A stretch of DNA of 64,000 nt from Bacteroidales bacterium (GTDB lineage: Bacteria > Bacteroidota > Bacteroidia > Bacteroidales > UBA932). This document shows positions 42,208 to 50,149 of this stretch, piece after piece; position 1 is the stretch's first letter; each line of letters starts with the position of its first letter. The DNA is taken from assembly GCA_017619655.1 (NCBI GenBank), contig JAFZRV010000001.1:124001-188000 (forward strand), written 5' to 3'. Made by a program: the position numbers and the translations under genes. The notes beneath the pieces are model-generated. The model did no database searches. It saw only the letters and a program-made list of their open reading frames with translations, and was not told the origin of the DNA.

Positions 42208-44205
42208 ATGCTTCGGAAACTGTTCATCGTGCTGTTCGCCTTGCTGGCCTTTTCGCTGCAGTTGGATGCCGTGAAGGCCTGGCCGTACCCCGTGCGGGTG
42301 CAGCAGCCCGACGGCAGCGTGATGATGATCCTGCTGCACGGCGACGAGAGCCGTTCGTGGAAGACCACGCTCGACGGACGCCCCGTGTGCCAGGACGCGC
42401 AGGGCTGGTGGCGCGTGACCGATTCCCTGCCGCCCGAGAAGCCCCTGCTCAAGAAGCAACTCAATCCCGAGGGCGGCTCGCTAGCCTTCTTCCTGGCCAC
42501 CAAGGCCTCCGTCAGCGTGCGGACCCTCGTGATTCCCGTGCAGTTCCAGGACCGGAAGTTTACCATTCCTTCTCCCCGCAACACCATCTACAACCTCTTC
42601 AACCAGCAGTACTACGCGGAGAACGGGGCCACAGGCAGCGTGCTCGACTGGTTCCGCGACAACCTGGGGAGCAGCAGCAGTTTCAGCTTCGACGTCTGCG
42701 ACGTGGTGACCCTGCCCTACAATGAAGCCATGTACGGCGCCAACCTGGACGGCGTTACCGACAAGAACGTCAAGCAGATGGTGCAGCATGCCTGTGCGGC
42801 GGCCGATGCGGCCGGGGTGGATTTCACCCGCTATGACTTCGACGGCGACGGGGTGGTGGACAACGTCTTCCTCTTCTTCGCCGGGCACAATGAGGCCGAA
42901 GGCGGCGGTGACAACACCCTCTGGCCCCAGTCGTGGAACGTCGCCGACCTGGGCCTGTGGATCGACGGCATGAAGATCTCGAATTTCTCGCTGTACTCGG
43001 AATATACCGGACCGTCGGGCTACCAGTTCGCCGGCATCGGCACCATCTGCCACGAATACTGCCATTTCCTGGGCCTTCCCGACCTCTATGACGTCAATGA
43101 CGAGGAAGAAGGGGAGGGACCCGGCCTGTACGGCACCCTCTCCGTCATGGACCGGGGCAACTACAACAACGACGGCCGCACGCCGCCCTACCTGACCATC
43201 TTCGAGCGCCAGCTCATCGGCCTGGTGCGGACCACGACGCTGCGCAACGAGCAGGCGCTGCTCGTACCGCCGGTGCAGCAGGCCACGCAGGCCTATCTGC
43301 TGCCCACCGGCAATTCGGGCGAGGACTTCTGGCTCGAATACCGCGACGGTTCGAAATGGGATGCCGCCGTCGGCGGCGCGGGCCTGGTGGTCTATCAGGT
43401 GGACAAGAGCAGCAACATGGCCGGCTCGATGACGGCGCGCATGCGCTGGACGACCAATGCCGTCAACGGCAGCGCCGCCCATCCCTGCGTCCGCTTCGTC
43501 CCTTCGACGGGCGCCGAGGCCACCGATGTGGCAGACGCGTTTTATCCTGGCCCGAAGAACGTGCGGACCCTTCATTCCGCCTATCTCTTCCCGCTGCGCG
43601 CCTGGAGCGGCAAGGGCGTCGGCCTGGGTCTGACCGACATCACCCGCGGCGCCGACGGCATCAGCTGCCAGCTGGTCTTCGACAACAGCTGGGACCTGCC
43701 CGTGATGACCGGTTATTCCATCGTCCCGGGCCAGACCTCCGCCCAGCTGAGCTGGGAAAGCGACAAGCGCGGCAGCGGCCAGTGGAACATCCGCTGGGGT
43801 GCCGTCAACGACATCAGCGGCCAGACGGTGGTGGTGGGCGGCAAGAACGAGTATGTGTTCGAGAACCTGCTCCCGGGCGAGACCTACTACTGTGAGTTGT
43901 TTTACAGCCAGTGGAACGTCACGGGCCGCGTGTACCGTCTCGAGTTCCAGGCCCTCAGCCGCCTGAGCGACTATCCGCTCATCGGCGGCATGGACCGCAG
44001 CTGGCAGAAGGGCGAACAGATCCGCCTCTTCCTGCTCAACCTGACCGATGAAAAAGCCGTCGTGACCTGGTCTGTCGACAGCCAGCCCGTCAACGACGAA
44101 GTCTATACCTTTACCCATGCAGGCGCCCACAAGATCACCGCGGTCATCGTCTATTCCGACGGGACGCGGGAGACGCTCACCAAAATCCTGGAGGTAAAAG
44201 AATGA
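42208..44205 (+). CDS. Secreted M6-family metalloprotease (immune inhibitor A-like)
   Basis: The 665-residue protein has a signal peptide (MLRKLFIVLFALLAFSLQ), an N-terminal propeptide-like region, and an M6 catalytic domain with HEYCHFLGLPDLYD (zinc ligands His282 and His286, general base Glu283, third ligand Asp292). It also shows the preceding DFDGDGVVDNVF calcium-loop-like segment. The C-terminus has a fibronectin-III-like and a PKD-like segment (WNIRWGAVNDISG; VTWSVDSQPVND). Secreted, probably cell-surface, degrading host or dietary protein. The next gene overlaps its stop by four bases. Confidence 0.85.
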   Translation: MLRKLFIVLFALLAFSLQLDAVKAWPYPVRVQQPDGSVMMILLHGDESRSWKTTLDGRPVCQDAQGWWRVTDSLPPEKPLLKKQLNPEGGSLAFFLATKASVSVRTLVIPVQFQDRKFTIPSPRNTIYNLFNQQYYAENGATGSVLDWFRDNLGSSSSFSFDVCDVVTLPYNEAMYGANLDGVTDKNVKQMVQHACAAADAAGVDFTRYDFDGDGVVDNVFLFFAGHNEAEGGGDNTLWPQSWNVADLGLWIDGMKISNFSLYSEYTGPSGYQFAGIGTICHEYCHFLGLPDLYDVNDEEEGEGPGLYGTLSVMDRGNYNNDGRTPPYLTIFERQLIGLVRTTTLRNEQALLVPPVQQATQAYLLPTGNSGEDFWLEYRDGSKWDAAVGGAGLVVYQVDKSSNMAGSMTARMRWTTNAVNGSAAHPCVRFVPSTGAEATDVADAFYPGPKNVRTLHSAYLFPLRAWSGKGVGLGLTDITRGADGISCQLVFDNSWDLPVMTGYSIVPGQTSAQLSWESDKRGSGQWNIRWGAVNDISGQTVVVGGKNEYVFENLLPGETYYCELFYSQWNVTGRVYRLEFQALSRLSDYPLIGGMDRSWQKGEQIRLFLLNLTDEKAVVTWSVDSQPVNDEVYTFTHAGAHKITAVIVYSDGTRETLTKILEVKE

Positions 44206-44675
44206 AACGGAACCTGACTTTCGCCTGCCGCATGGCCCTGCTGTTCGTGGTGGTCGCCACCACGATGGCCGTTTCGTGCCCGCGGCCCGATCCGATCGGT
44301 CCCGAGCCCCCCGAGCCGGTCGTCACCAAGTCGCAGGAACGCCAGCAGCTGGAGGCTTCCTACACGGAGGGCCTCTATCTCAAGGGGTCCATCGCCCTGG
44401 CTTACAACCAGAATGTGTACCAGCGCGCCGCCAGCCGCGACCGTGCCACCTATCGCATCCAGAGTGACGACCAGACCCGCTACCTGCATGTGCGCTACAC
44501 CGAGGAAATCCCTTCCGCCGAGGGGGAAGAGGTGGAATGCGAGCTGCAGTACCGCCTGGCCGCCGGTGAGCAGACCACGCTGATCGTCAAGCTCATCGTG
44601 GTCAAGGCCACGGAGGAATACCTCTGGCTCTGGAACGAATTCCAGAAAGTCGGCATGATTGTCCAGCGCATCTAA
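44202..44675 (+). CDS. Small lipoprotein of unknown function
   Basis: The 157-residue protein has a signal with lipobox VSC (Cys26, after MKRNLTFACRMALLFVVV) and a proline-rich linker (CPRPDPIGPEPPEPVV). The mature part contains GLYLKGSIALAYNQNVYQRA and beta-rich sequence. I recognise no family. Its ATG overlaps the metalloprotease stop, so it may be a partner, inhibitor or anchor of that enzyme; this is inference from the coupling. Confidence 0.65.
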   Translation: MKRNLTFACRMALLFVVVATTMAVSCPRPDPIGPEPPEPVVTKSQERQQLEASYTEGLYLKGSIALAYNQNVYQRAASRDRATYRIQSDDQTRYLHVRYTEEIPSAEGEEVECELQYRLAAGEQTTLIVKLIVVKATEEYLWLWNEFQKVGMIVQRI

Positions 44676-44689
44676 AAGCCGCGAGCCGC

Positions 44690-45088
44690 ATGGACGAGAT
44701 CTACGATCCCCTGCGCCGGAAAAACGTTGCCCGCACACCCGAAGAGGAGGTGCGGCAGCAGGTCATCCGCTGGCTCCACGAAAACTGCGGCCTCTCGCTC
44801 GCGCGCATGAGCAGCGAATACGGCTTTACCTACAACCGCCGCCGCTACCGGGCCGACGTGCTGGTGTTCGACCGCGCGCTGCAGCCCCTGCTGCTGGTGG
44901 AATGCAAGGCGCCGGGCGTGCCGCTGGGTGCCGCGCTGGTGGAGCAGGTCCTCCGCTACACCCGTGTGCTGCCGGTCCGTTACGTGCTGGTGACCAACGG
45001 CGCGTCGACGCACCTCCTGCAGCGCCGCTCCGACGGCAGCGGTTTCGATCCGTTGTGTGAAATTCCGGAAGGCTGGCCGGACGTTTAG
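44690..45088 (+). CDS. Single-domain HsdR N-terminal-like (PD-(D/E)xK) protein
   Basis: The 132-residue protein matches the 'type I restriction enzyme R protein N terminus' domain (PF13588): PEEEVRQQVIRWLHENCGL, RRRYRADVLVFD and LLLVECKAPG, giving the D…ExK nuclease pattern (Asp then Glu-Cys-Lys). No helicase, methylase or specificity gene is near, so it is not a restriction system. Copies beside holA are common in Bacteroidales genomes, which suggests a housekeeping DNA role. It converges on holA with a three-base overlap of stop codons. Confidence 0.78.
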   Translation: MDEIYDPLRRKNVARTPEEEVRQQVIRWLHENCGLSLARMSSEYGFTYNRRRYRADVLVFDRALQPLLLVECKAPGVPLGAALVEQVLRYTRVLPVRYVLVTNGASTHLLQRRSDGSGFDPLCEIPEGWPDV

Positions 45089-46143
45089 GCCAGAATCTTG
45101 GCAGTCAGCTCTTTAAGCAGGTCTCCGTCGGAGGCTTCGCCGCGCGTGTTCGATTTGGAACGCTGATCGTAGTCTTTGAGCAGGGCGATGATGCGCATCA
45201 CTTTCTTGACGGGATAGTTGCGGATGGCGGTGTCGTATTCGCCGCCGAAGTAGGGGTTGATGCCCAGCTGGGCCAGGATGTCGTTGCGCGAGACGCCGTC
45301 CTGCAGCAGGGCGTGGTAGCGGAGCAGGCGGATGAAGTGGCTGCTCAGGGCGGCCATGGTCATCGGGAGGGGGAAGCGTTTGGGCGAGTCGGCGAAATAG
45401 CCCACGATCCGGAAGGCCTTGGCGGCGTCCCGGAGCGAGAGGGCCTTGGTCAGTTCGAAGGCGGAATAGTCGCGGCTCATGCCGACGTTTTCCTCGACGT
45501 CCTGGATGCTGATGCGCTGGCGGCCTTCGGGCAGGATCTTGCGCAGTTTTTCGATGGCCAGGGCGAGTTTCTGCAGGTCGGTGCCGGCCGATTCGGCCAG
45601 GAGCGATGCGGCGTCGGGGGCGATGCTGAGCCCCTGTTCGGCGACGAAGCCGTCGATCCAGCGGTTGATGCGGTAGTCGGGGATGGGGTTCGATTCGAAG
45701 GCGACGCCGACTTTCTTGGCGTTCTTGTAGAAGGTGGAGCGCTTGTCGATGTTCTTGCCGCTCTTGGTGGGGTCGTTGTTGGTCTTGTAGCAGACCACCA
45801 GGACGGTGGTGGGCTGGATGCCTTCGAAGTAGACGCCGATGTCCTCGACTTTCTTCATCATCTGGGCTTCCTTGACGACGACGAGCTGGCGGGCGATCAT
45901 CATGGGGAACTGGCGGGCGGCGCTCACCACCTGGTTGGCGCTGACGTCGGCGCCGTAGTACACGAGCTGTCCGAAGTCGCGTTCTTCGGGGGGAATCACC
46001 GTTTCCATCAGCAGTCTGCAGAGTTCGTCGATGTAGTAGTGCTCTTTGCCGAAGAGCAGGTAGAAGGGTTTAATGTCGCCGCGAAGGATTTCTTCGCGCA
46101 GCGCCTTGTACTCCTGAACGGTGTCTGTCGTCGTCTTGGCCAT
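45085..46143 (-). CDS. holA: DNA polymerase III subunit delta
   Basis: The 352-residue protein has the HolA pattern: IKPFYLLFGKEHYYIDELCR near the start, then QFPMMIARQLVVVKEAQMM, and the C-terminal DNA_pol3_delta domain with FELTKALSLRDAAKAFRIV and LPMTMAALSSHFIRLLRYH. It opens the sliding clamp in the clamp loader. The ATG at 46143 lies six bases after a reverse -7 box (46150-46157), implying a very short or leaderless transcript. Confidence 0.88.
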   Translation of the reverse strand: MAKTTTDTVQEYKALREEILRGDIKPFYLLFGKEHYYIDELCRLLMETVIPPEERDFGQLVYYGADVSANQVVSAARQFPMMIARQLVVVKEAQMMKKVEDIGVYFEGIQPTTVLVVCYKTNNDPTKSGKNIDKRSTFYKNAKKVGVAFESNPIPDYRINRWIDGFVAEQGLSIAPDAASLLAESAGTDLQKLALAIEKLRKILPEGRQRISIQDVEENVGMSRDYSAFELTKALSLRDAAKAFRIVGYFADSPKRFPLPMTMAALSSHFIRLLRYHALLQDGVSRNDILAQLGINPYFGGEYDTAIRNYPVKKVMRIIALLKDYDQRSKSNTRGEASDGDLLKELTAKILA

Positions 46144-46149
46144 AGACTA

Positions 46150-46157
46150 CAAATATA
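46150..46157 (-). promoter_or_regulatory. -7 box for holA
   Basis: Reverse TATATTTG, six bases before the holA ATG. Confidence 0.6.
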
Positions 46158-46182
46158 CATAAAATTCCGCTCCGCTTCGCTC

Positions 46183-46228
46183 TGGTATGCGTCTTGCTCC
46201 CGAAAAAAGGTCGCTGCGCCGCATACCA
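46183..46228. repeat. Imperfect inverted repeat in holA-cca intergenic region
   Basis: A 9-bp perfect arm pair (46183-46191 with 46220-46228) separated by 28 bases. Origin unknown; it may be a remnant of a palindromic element. Confidence 0.4.
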
Positions 46229-46258
46229 CCCGCTTAGCTTCGCTTCCATACTTAGATT

Positions 46259-46287
46259 ATCGTCTTTCCCGGCTTGACCGGGAATCT
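46259..46287. repeat. REP-like palindromic element upstream of cca
   Basis: CGTCTTTCCCGGCTTGACCG continues to GGGAATCTC; stem 46267-46272 with 46278-46283, loop CTTGA. It resembles the copy at 30555-30586 read on the reverse strand, and the widespread 'CGTCATxCCCGGC' class of bacterial palindromes. It ends about 10 bases before the cca -7 box. Confidence 0.65.
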
Positions 46288-46296
46288 CAATATTTG

Positions 46297-46304
46297 TATA
46301 TTTG
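46297..46304 (+). promoter_or_regulatory. -7 box for cca
   Basis: TATATTTG ends four bases before the ATG at 46309; a partial TATTTG lies six bases further upstream and would be an alternative -7 box. Confidence 0.5.
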
Positions 46305-46308
46305 CAAT

Positions 46309-47703
46309 ATGTTTGCACAGGCGCTTCAGGGAAAAATCTTCGATATCGTGTCGCAGACCGCGCACGAGCAGGGTGTGCGTGCCTTCGTGATCGGGGGCTA
46401 CGTGCGCGACTTTTTCCTGCAGCGCGTGAACAACGACATCGACATCGTGGTCGAGGGCAGCGGCATCGAGCTGGCGGAGGCGGTGGCGAAGCGCTTGCAT
46501 ACGAAGGTGTCCGTTTTTCGGAATTTCGGCACGGCGATGCTGCATTGCGACGGCATGGAGGTGGAGTTCGTGGGGGCGCGGCGCGAGTCGTACCGGGCCA
46601 ATTCCCGCAAGCCCATCGTGGAAGACGGCACGCTGGAAGAGGACCAGCAGCGCCGCGATTTCACCATCAACGCCATGGCTTTCAGCCTGCAGCGCGACGA
46701 TTACGGCAGTCTGGTCGATCCTTTCGGGGGCATCCGCGACCTGAACGACGGCCTGATCCGCACCCCGCTCGATCCGGACACCACCTACAGCGACGATCCG
46801 CTCCGCATGCTCCGCGGCATCCGCTTTGCCACGCAGCTGGGCTTCACCATCGTGCCGGAATCCATCGAATCGATGCGCCGCAACAAGGAGCGGCTGAAGA
46901 TTCTCTCGGCCGAGCGCATCGCCGACGAGCTCAACAAGATCATGAAGGCGCCCAAGCCTTCCGTCGGTTTCTACCTGCTGGACGAATGTGAATTGCTGCC
47001 CTATGTGCTTCCGGCGCTGGCGGCGCTCAAAGGGGTGGAGACGGTTTCGGGCCGGGCGCACAAAGACAATTTCAAGCACTCCCTCCAGGTGCTCGACAAC
47101 GTGGCGGCCGCCAGCGACAATCTCTGGCTCCGCTGGGCGGCCCTGCTCCACGACGTGGGCAAGGCGCCGACCAAGCGTTGGGAGCCGGGCACGGGCTGGA
47201 CTTTCCATGCGCACGAGTTCGTGGGGGCCAAGATGGTCAAGGGTATCTTCAACCAGCTGAAGATGTCGCAGACTGACGACATGAAATACGTCCAGAAGCT
47301 GGTGGGCCTGCACATGCGGCCGGTCGCCCTGGTGACCGACGAGGTCACGGATTCGGCGGTCCGTCGTCTTCTCTTCGAGGCGGGCGACGACATCGACGAC
47401 CTGATGCTGCTCTGCAAGGCGGACATCACCTCGGCGAACGAGCAGAAGGTCGAGCGCTACAAGCAGCAGTACGAGCATGTCCGCGAGAAGCTGGTGGAGG
47501 TGGAAGCGAAGGACGCCGTCCGGAACTTCAAGAATCCGATCACGGGCGAGCTCATCATGGAGAAGTATCACATTCCGCCCTGCCGGGAGATCGGCCTGAT
47601 CAAGGAGGCCGTGAAGGAGGCCATCCTCGACGGCGTCATTCCCAACGATTACGACGCGGCCTACGCGCTCATGGAGCAGAAAGCCGCAGAACTCGGCCTT
47701 TAA
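46309..47703 (+). CDS. CCA tRNA nucleotidyltransferase / poly(A)-polymerase-like with HD domain
   Basis: The 464-residue protein has the class II nucleotidyltransferase head (VIGGYVRDFFLQRVNNDIDI with the D-x-D pair), RRRDFTINAMAFSLQ-like sequence (QQRRDFTINAMAF), DPFGGIRDL and DDPLRMLRGIRFATQLGF, followed by an HD domain with WAALLHDVGKAP. It adds or repairs the CCA end of tRNAs. The start at ATG 46309 matches family N-termini; the frame is open far upstream only because of high GC. A perfect 27-bp inverted repeat lies just after its stop. Confidence 0.9.
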   Translation: MFAQALQGKIFDIVSQTAHEQGVRAFVIGGYVRDFFLQRVNNDIDIVVEGSGIELAEAVAKRLHTKVSVFRNFGTAMLHCDGMEVEFVGARRESYRANSRKPIVEDGTLEEDQQRRDFTINAMAFSLQRDDYGSLVDPFGGIRDLNDGLIRTPLDPDTTYSDDPLRMLRGIRFATQLGFTIVPESIESMRRNKERLKILSAERIADELNKIMKAPKPSVGFYLLDECELLPYVLPALAALKGVETVSGRAHKDNFKHSLQVLDNVAAASDNLWLRWAALLHDVGKAPTKRWEPGTGWTFHAHEFVGAKMVKGIFNQLKMSQTDDMKYVQKLVGLHMRPVALVTDEVTDSAVRRLLFEAGDDIDDLMLLCKADITSANEQKVERYKQQYEHVREKLVEVEAKDAVRNFKNPITGELIMEKYHIPPCREIGLIKEAVKEAILDGVIPNDYDAAYALMEQKAAELGL

Positions 47704-47707
47704 ACGC

Positions 47708-47813
47708 TCCGCTACGCCCGGGTTTGCTTGGAAAGCCCCTTCACGGAGTTTTTGCGGGGAGGCAGGTGCGGATCGCCGTAGCGGATGTGAAGGGGCTTTC
47801 CAAGCAAACCCGG
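47708..47813 (+). repeat. Perfect 27-bp inverted repeat with possible pseudoknot, downstream of cca
   Basis: Arms at 47718-47744 and 47787-47813 are perfect reverse complements, separated by a 42-base loop. In addition a 9-base segment just 5' of the left arm (47708-47716) is complementary to a 9-base segment just 5' of the right arm (47777-47785), which could form a pseudoknot or an alternative fold. No T tract follows, so it is not a standard terminator. Possible identities are a mobile palindrome, a structured RNA or an mRNA end structure. Confidence 0.75.
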
Positions 47814-47822
47814 ATAGTCTGA

Positions 47823-47854
47823 TTTGGATTTCTTGTTCGGTTTTTATAAATTTC
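47823..47854 (+). promoter_or_regulatory. Promoter for the zinc-ribbon/OmpA gene
   Basis: TTTG (47823-47826), 20 bases, TAAATTTC (47847-47854), one mismatch from TAnnTTTG. It begins nine bases after the inverted repeat. Confidence 0.5.
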
Positions 47855-47873
47855 GGAGTTAAAACGTTTTGAA

Positions 47874-49334
47874 ATGAAAAAATTCGTCTTATTGATAACG
47901 GCGCTGCTGCTGGTGTGCGGCGGGGCCTATGCGCAGGGCAACTTGCTCAACAAGATGAAACAGCGTGCCAAGAACGCTGTGGAAAACAACCTCGGCAACA
48001 AGGTGGAGAAGGGCGTCAACGACGTCCTCGACGGGAAAACCGTAAAGAAGGACAAGAAAGCCGAGAACGAGGAGCAGGAAGAAGTGACGGAAGCTAAGCA
48101 AGTAAAGGACGATGGCACCTGGACCTGCCCGGAATGCGGTCATGAGGGCAATACCGGCAAATTCTGCGCTGAGTGTGGTGCGCCGAAACCTAAGGCGACC
48201 GACAACACCTGGACCTGTCCGGAATGTGGTCATACGGGCAACACCGGTGCATTCTGCGAGGAGTGTGGAGCCCGCAAACCCGACGGAACGGCCAATAAGG
48301 CGAAAGCCAACTGGAACAATTATGATTTCGTCGCAGGTGACGAGATCATTTTCGAAGATACGCAGGAGAACGAACAGATCGGCGAGTTTCCTTCCATGTG
48401 GGATGTTTTTAATGGCTATGCTCAGATTGTGGAATTGAACGGTGTCAAATGCATTGCCTTGGCCGATGATGGCGAGATTACGCCTTTGTTTAACGACAAC
48501 AAGCCTTATCTGACAGACCAGTTTACCATCGAATACGATGTGTATGTGGTTTACGGACCGGATTATGGTACCGATTTCAATCCGCATAGCTGGAAAGTGG
48601 GCACCTATCTGGTCACTTTGAAAGACAACGATAGGATCCGCGCCTATTATGGTGGAGACAGGACCTTTGAGTTCAGCCACCAGGTCTCTTCCGGGGAACG
48701 TGTCTTGAATGATGCCTATTTCAGCTACGAATGGCCTCTCCCCAGTCTGGATGAAACCCGCAGCGGCGCTGCCACGCTGAACAATGTCGCCACCAATGCC
48801 TGGCATCACGTAGCCATTTCCTTTAACAAGCGAGCCTACAAAGTCTATTTCGACGAGAACCGTGTGGTGAATATTCCCAATGCGGCCAAGCCGGATTATT
48901 TCTGGATTAGCTGCAACCAGCACGAACACGTTTTCTTTATCAAGAATGTCCGCATTGCCAAGGGTGCTGTTCCGCTCTATGACCGTCTGGCCAGCGATGG
49001 CAAGATCGTGACTTACGCCATCACCTTCGATACGGGCAAAGCGACCATCAAACCGGAGTCTACGGGTGAGATCAACCGCATTACCAAGATCATGAAGGAC
49101 GATCCTTCCATCAAGTTCGAGATCCAGGGACACTGCGACAACACCGGTTCCGATAGAGTCAACGACCCGCTCAGCCAGCAGCGCGCCGAGGCCATCATGG
49201 CCGCCCTCGTGGCCAACGGCATCGACGCTTCGCGCCTGACCGCCGTCGGCAAGGGCGCCCACGAGCCCATCGCCGACAACAGCACCGACGAAGGCCGCGC
49301 CAAGAACCGCCGCGTAGAGTTCATCAAGCGATGA
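47874..49334 (+). CDS. Periplasmic protein with two zinc ribbons and an OmpA domain
   Basis: The 486-residue protein has a signal peptide (MKKFVLLITALLLVCGGAYA), a charged coiled region, two tandem 30-residue CPECGH…FC-EC units (Cys 85, 88, 98, 101 and 115, 118, 128, 131), a central LamG/concanavalin-like beta region (WHHVAISFNKRAYKVYFD), and a C-terminal OmpA peptidoglycan-binding domain (ITFDTGKATIKPES; IQGHCDNTGSDRVN; NRRVEF). Zinc ribbons are usually cytoplasmic, so their presence after a signal peptide is unusual. It may be anchored to peptidoglycan and bind metal or a partner. The next gene overlaps its stop by four bases. Confidence 0.78.
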   Translation: MKKFVLLITALLLVCGGAYAQGNLLNKMKQRAKNAVENNLGNKVEKGVNDVLDGKTVKKDKKAENEEQEEVTEAKQVKDDGTWTCPECGHEGNTGKFCAECGAPKPKATDNTWTCPECGHTGNTGAFCEECGARKPDGTANKAKANWNNYDFVAGDEIIFEDTQENEQIGEFPSMWDVFNGYAQIVELNGVKCIALADDGEITPLFNDNKPYLTDQFTIEYDVYVVYGPDYGTDFNPHSWKVGTYLVTLKDNDRIRAYYGGDRTFEFSHQVSSGERVLNDAYFSYEWPLPSLDETRSGAATLNNVATNAWHHVAISFNKRAYKVYFDENRVVNIPNAAKPDYFWISCNQHEHVFFIKNVRIAKGAVPLYDRLASDGKIVTYAITFDTGKATIKPESTGEINRITKIMKDDPSIKFEIQGHCDNTGSDRVNDPLSQQRAEAIMAALVANGIDASRLTAVGKGAHEPIADNSTDEGRAKNRRVEFIKR

Positions 49335-50149
49335 AATTTTACCAAGAATTCAAATTCTATAAGCCGGGCCTGGGGGAATCGTGGTGGCTGGTGCTGCTGG
49401 TCATGGTCGGCAGCGTGATCATGAGCTTCGCCGCGGAATACCTCTGCCACTCGGCCGGCTATTTCCTGATGATGCTCCTGCCGCTGGCCTGGGGCTGGTG
49501 GCGCGGCATGCAGAACCGGCAGGCCGGCGTTTCGCCGCTGAAAATCAACGATCCGCATTTCGGGAAACTGCACCCCGTGCTGTTCTTCGTGCTGATCAGC
49601 GTGGCGATGCTGGCGCTCTCGGTGGTCTTCGAGCCCACCACGAACTGGATTCCGATGCCCGACTGGGTCAAGTCCCTTTTCGAGGAGGTCTTCGTCAAAT
49701 CGAAGCTTTGGGACATGATCCTGGCGACCTGCATCCTGGCGCCGCTGATGGAGGAATTTCTCTGCCGCGGCCTGATGCTGCGCGGCATGCTGAAAAGCAA
49801 GGGACCGGTCAAGGCCATCTGCTGGTCGGCTTTCCTTTTCGCTTTCATGCACCTCAACCCCTGGCAGTCGATTCCCGCTTTCCTGATCGGCCTCTTCCTG
49901 GGCTGGGTCTACTGGCGGACGCACTGCCTGTGGGCCACCATATTCCTGCATTTCCTGAACAATTCGATCTCTACGGTCATCTCGCGCGTCTGGCCCGACC
50001 TGCCCATCGATGCGGGCTGGATCGACATCCTGCCGACGACGACCTATTGGATCGTCTACGGCTGCTGCGTGATCGTGTCGGTCGTTACCATTTATATCTT
50101 GCATGAAAAAACTGTATCCCCTCAAATTCCATCCCCAGTGGATGCCTAA
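49331..50149 (+). CDS. CPBP-family intramembrane metalloprotease
   Basis: The 272-residue protein has about eight helices and the CPBP/Rce1 motifs APLMEEFLCRG (Glu141, Glu142, Arg146), FLFAFMHL and FLHFLNNS. Members cleave or process membrane proteins or prenylated peptides and often protect against bacteriocins. It is coupled to the OmpA-type gene upstream and overlaps manA by 47 bases at its 3' end, so its C-terminal residues are read in a second frame as manA's start. Confidence 0.85.
   Translation: MKFYQEFKFYKPGLGESWWLVLLVMVGSVIMSFAAEYLCHSAGYFLMMLLPLAWGWWRGMQNRQAGVSPLKINDPHFGKLHPVLFFVLISVAMLALSVVFEPTTNWIPMPDWVKSLFEEVFVKSKLWDMILATCILAPLMEEFLCRGLMLRGMLKSKGPVKAICWSAFLFAFMHLNPWQSIPAFLIGLFLGWVYWRTHCLWATIFLHFLNNSISTVISRVWPDLPIDAGWIDILPTTTYWIVYGCCVIVSVVTIYILHEKTVSPQIPSPVDA

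Noticed and set aside
44690-45088. A type I restriction-modification system
   Set aside because: Only the HsdR N-terminal-like domain is present; no helicase, HsdM or HsdS in the window.
45313-46308. N-terminal extension of the CCA enzyme frame
   Set aside because: The frame is open through the antisense of holA, but family N-termini begin near 46309 and the promoter lies just upstream.
47708-47813. Integron attC site or ordinary terminator
   Set aside because: No GTTRRRY/RYYYAAC core sites at the arm ends and no T tract after the stem; the stem is perfect, unlike attC folds.
48120-48270. Tandem zinc-ribbon units as a DNA-level minisatellite
   Set aside because: The two 90-base units differ at many third positions, so this is an old protein-domain duplication, not an active repeat.
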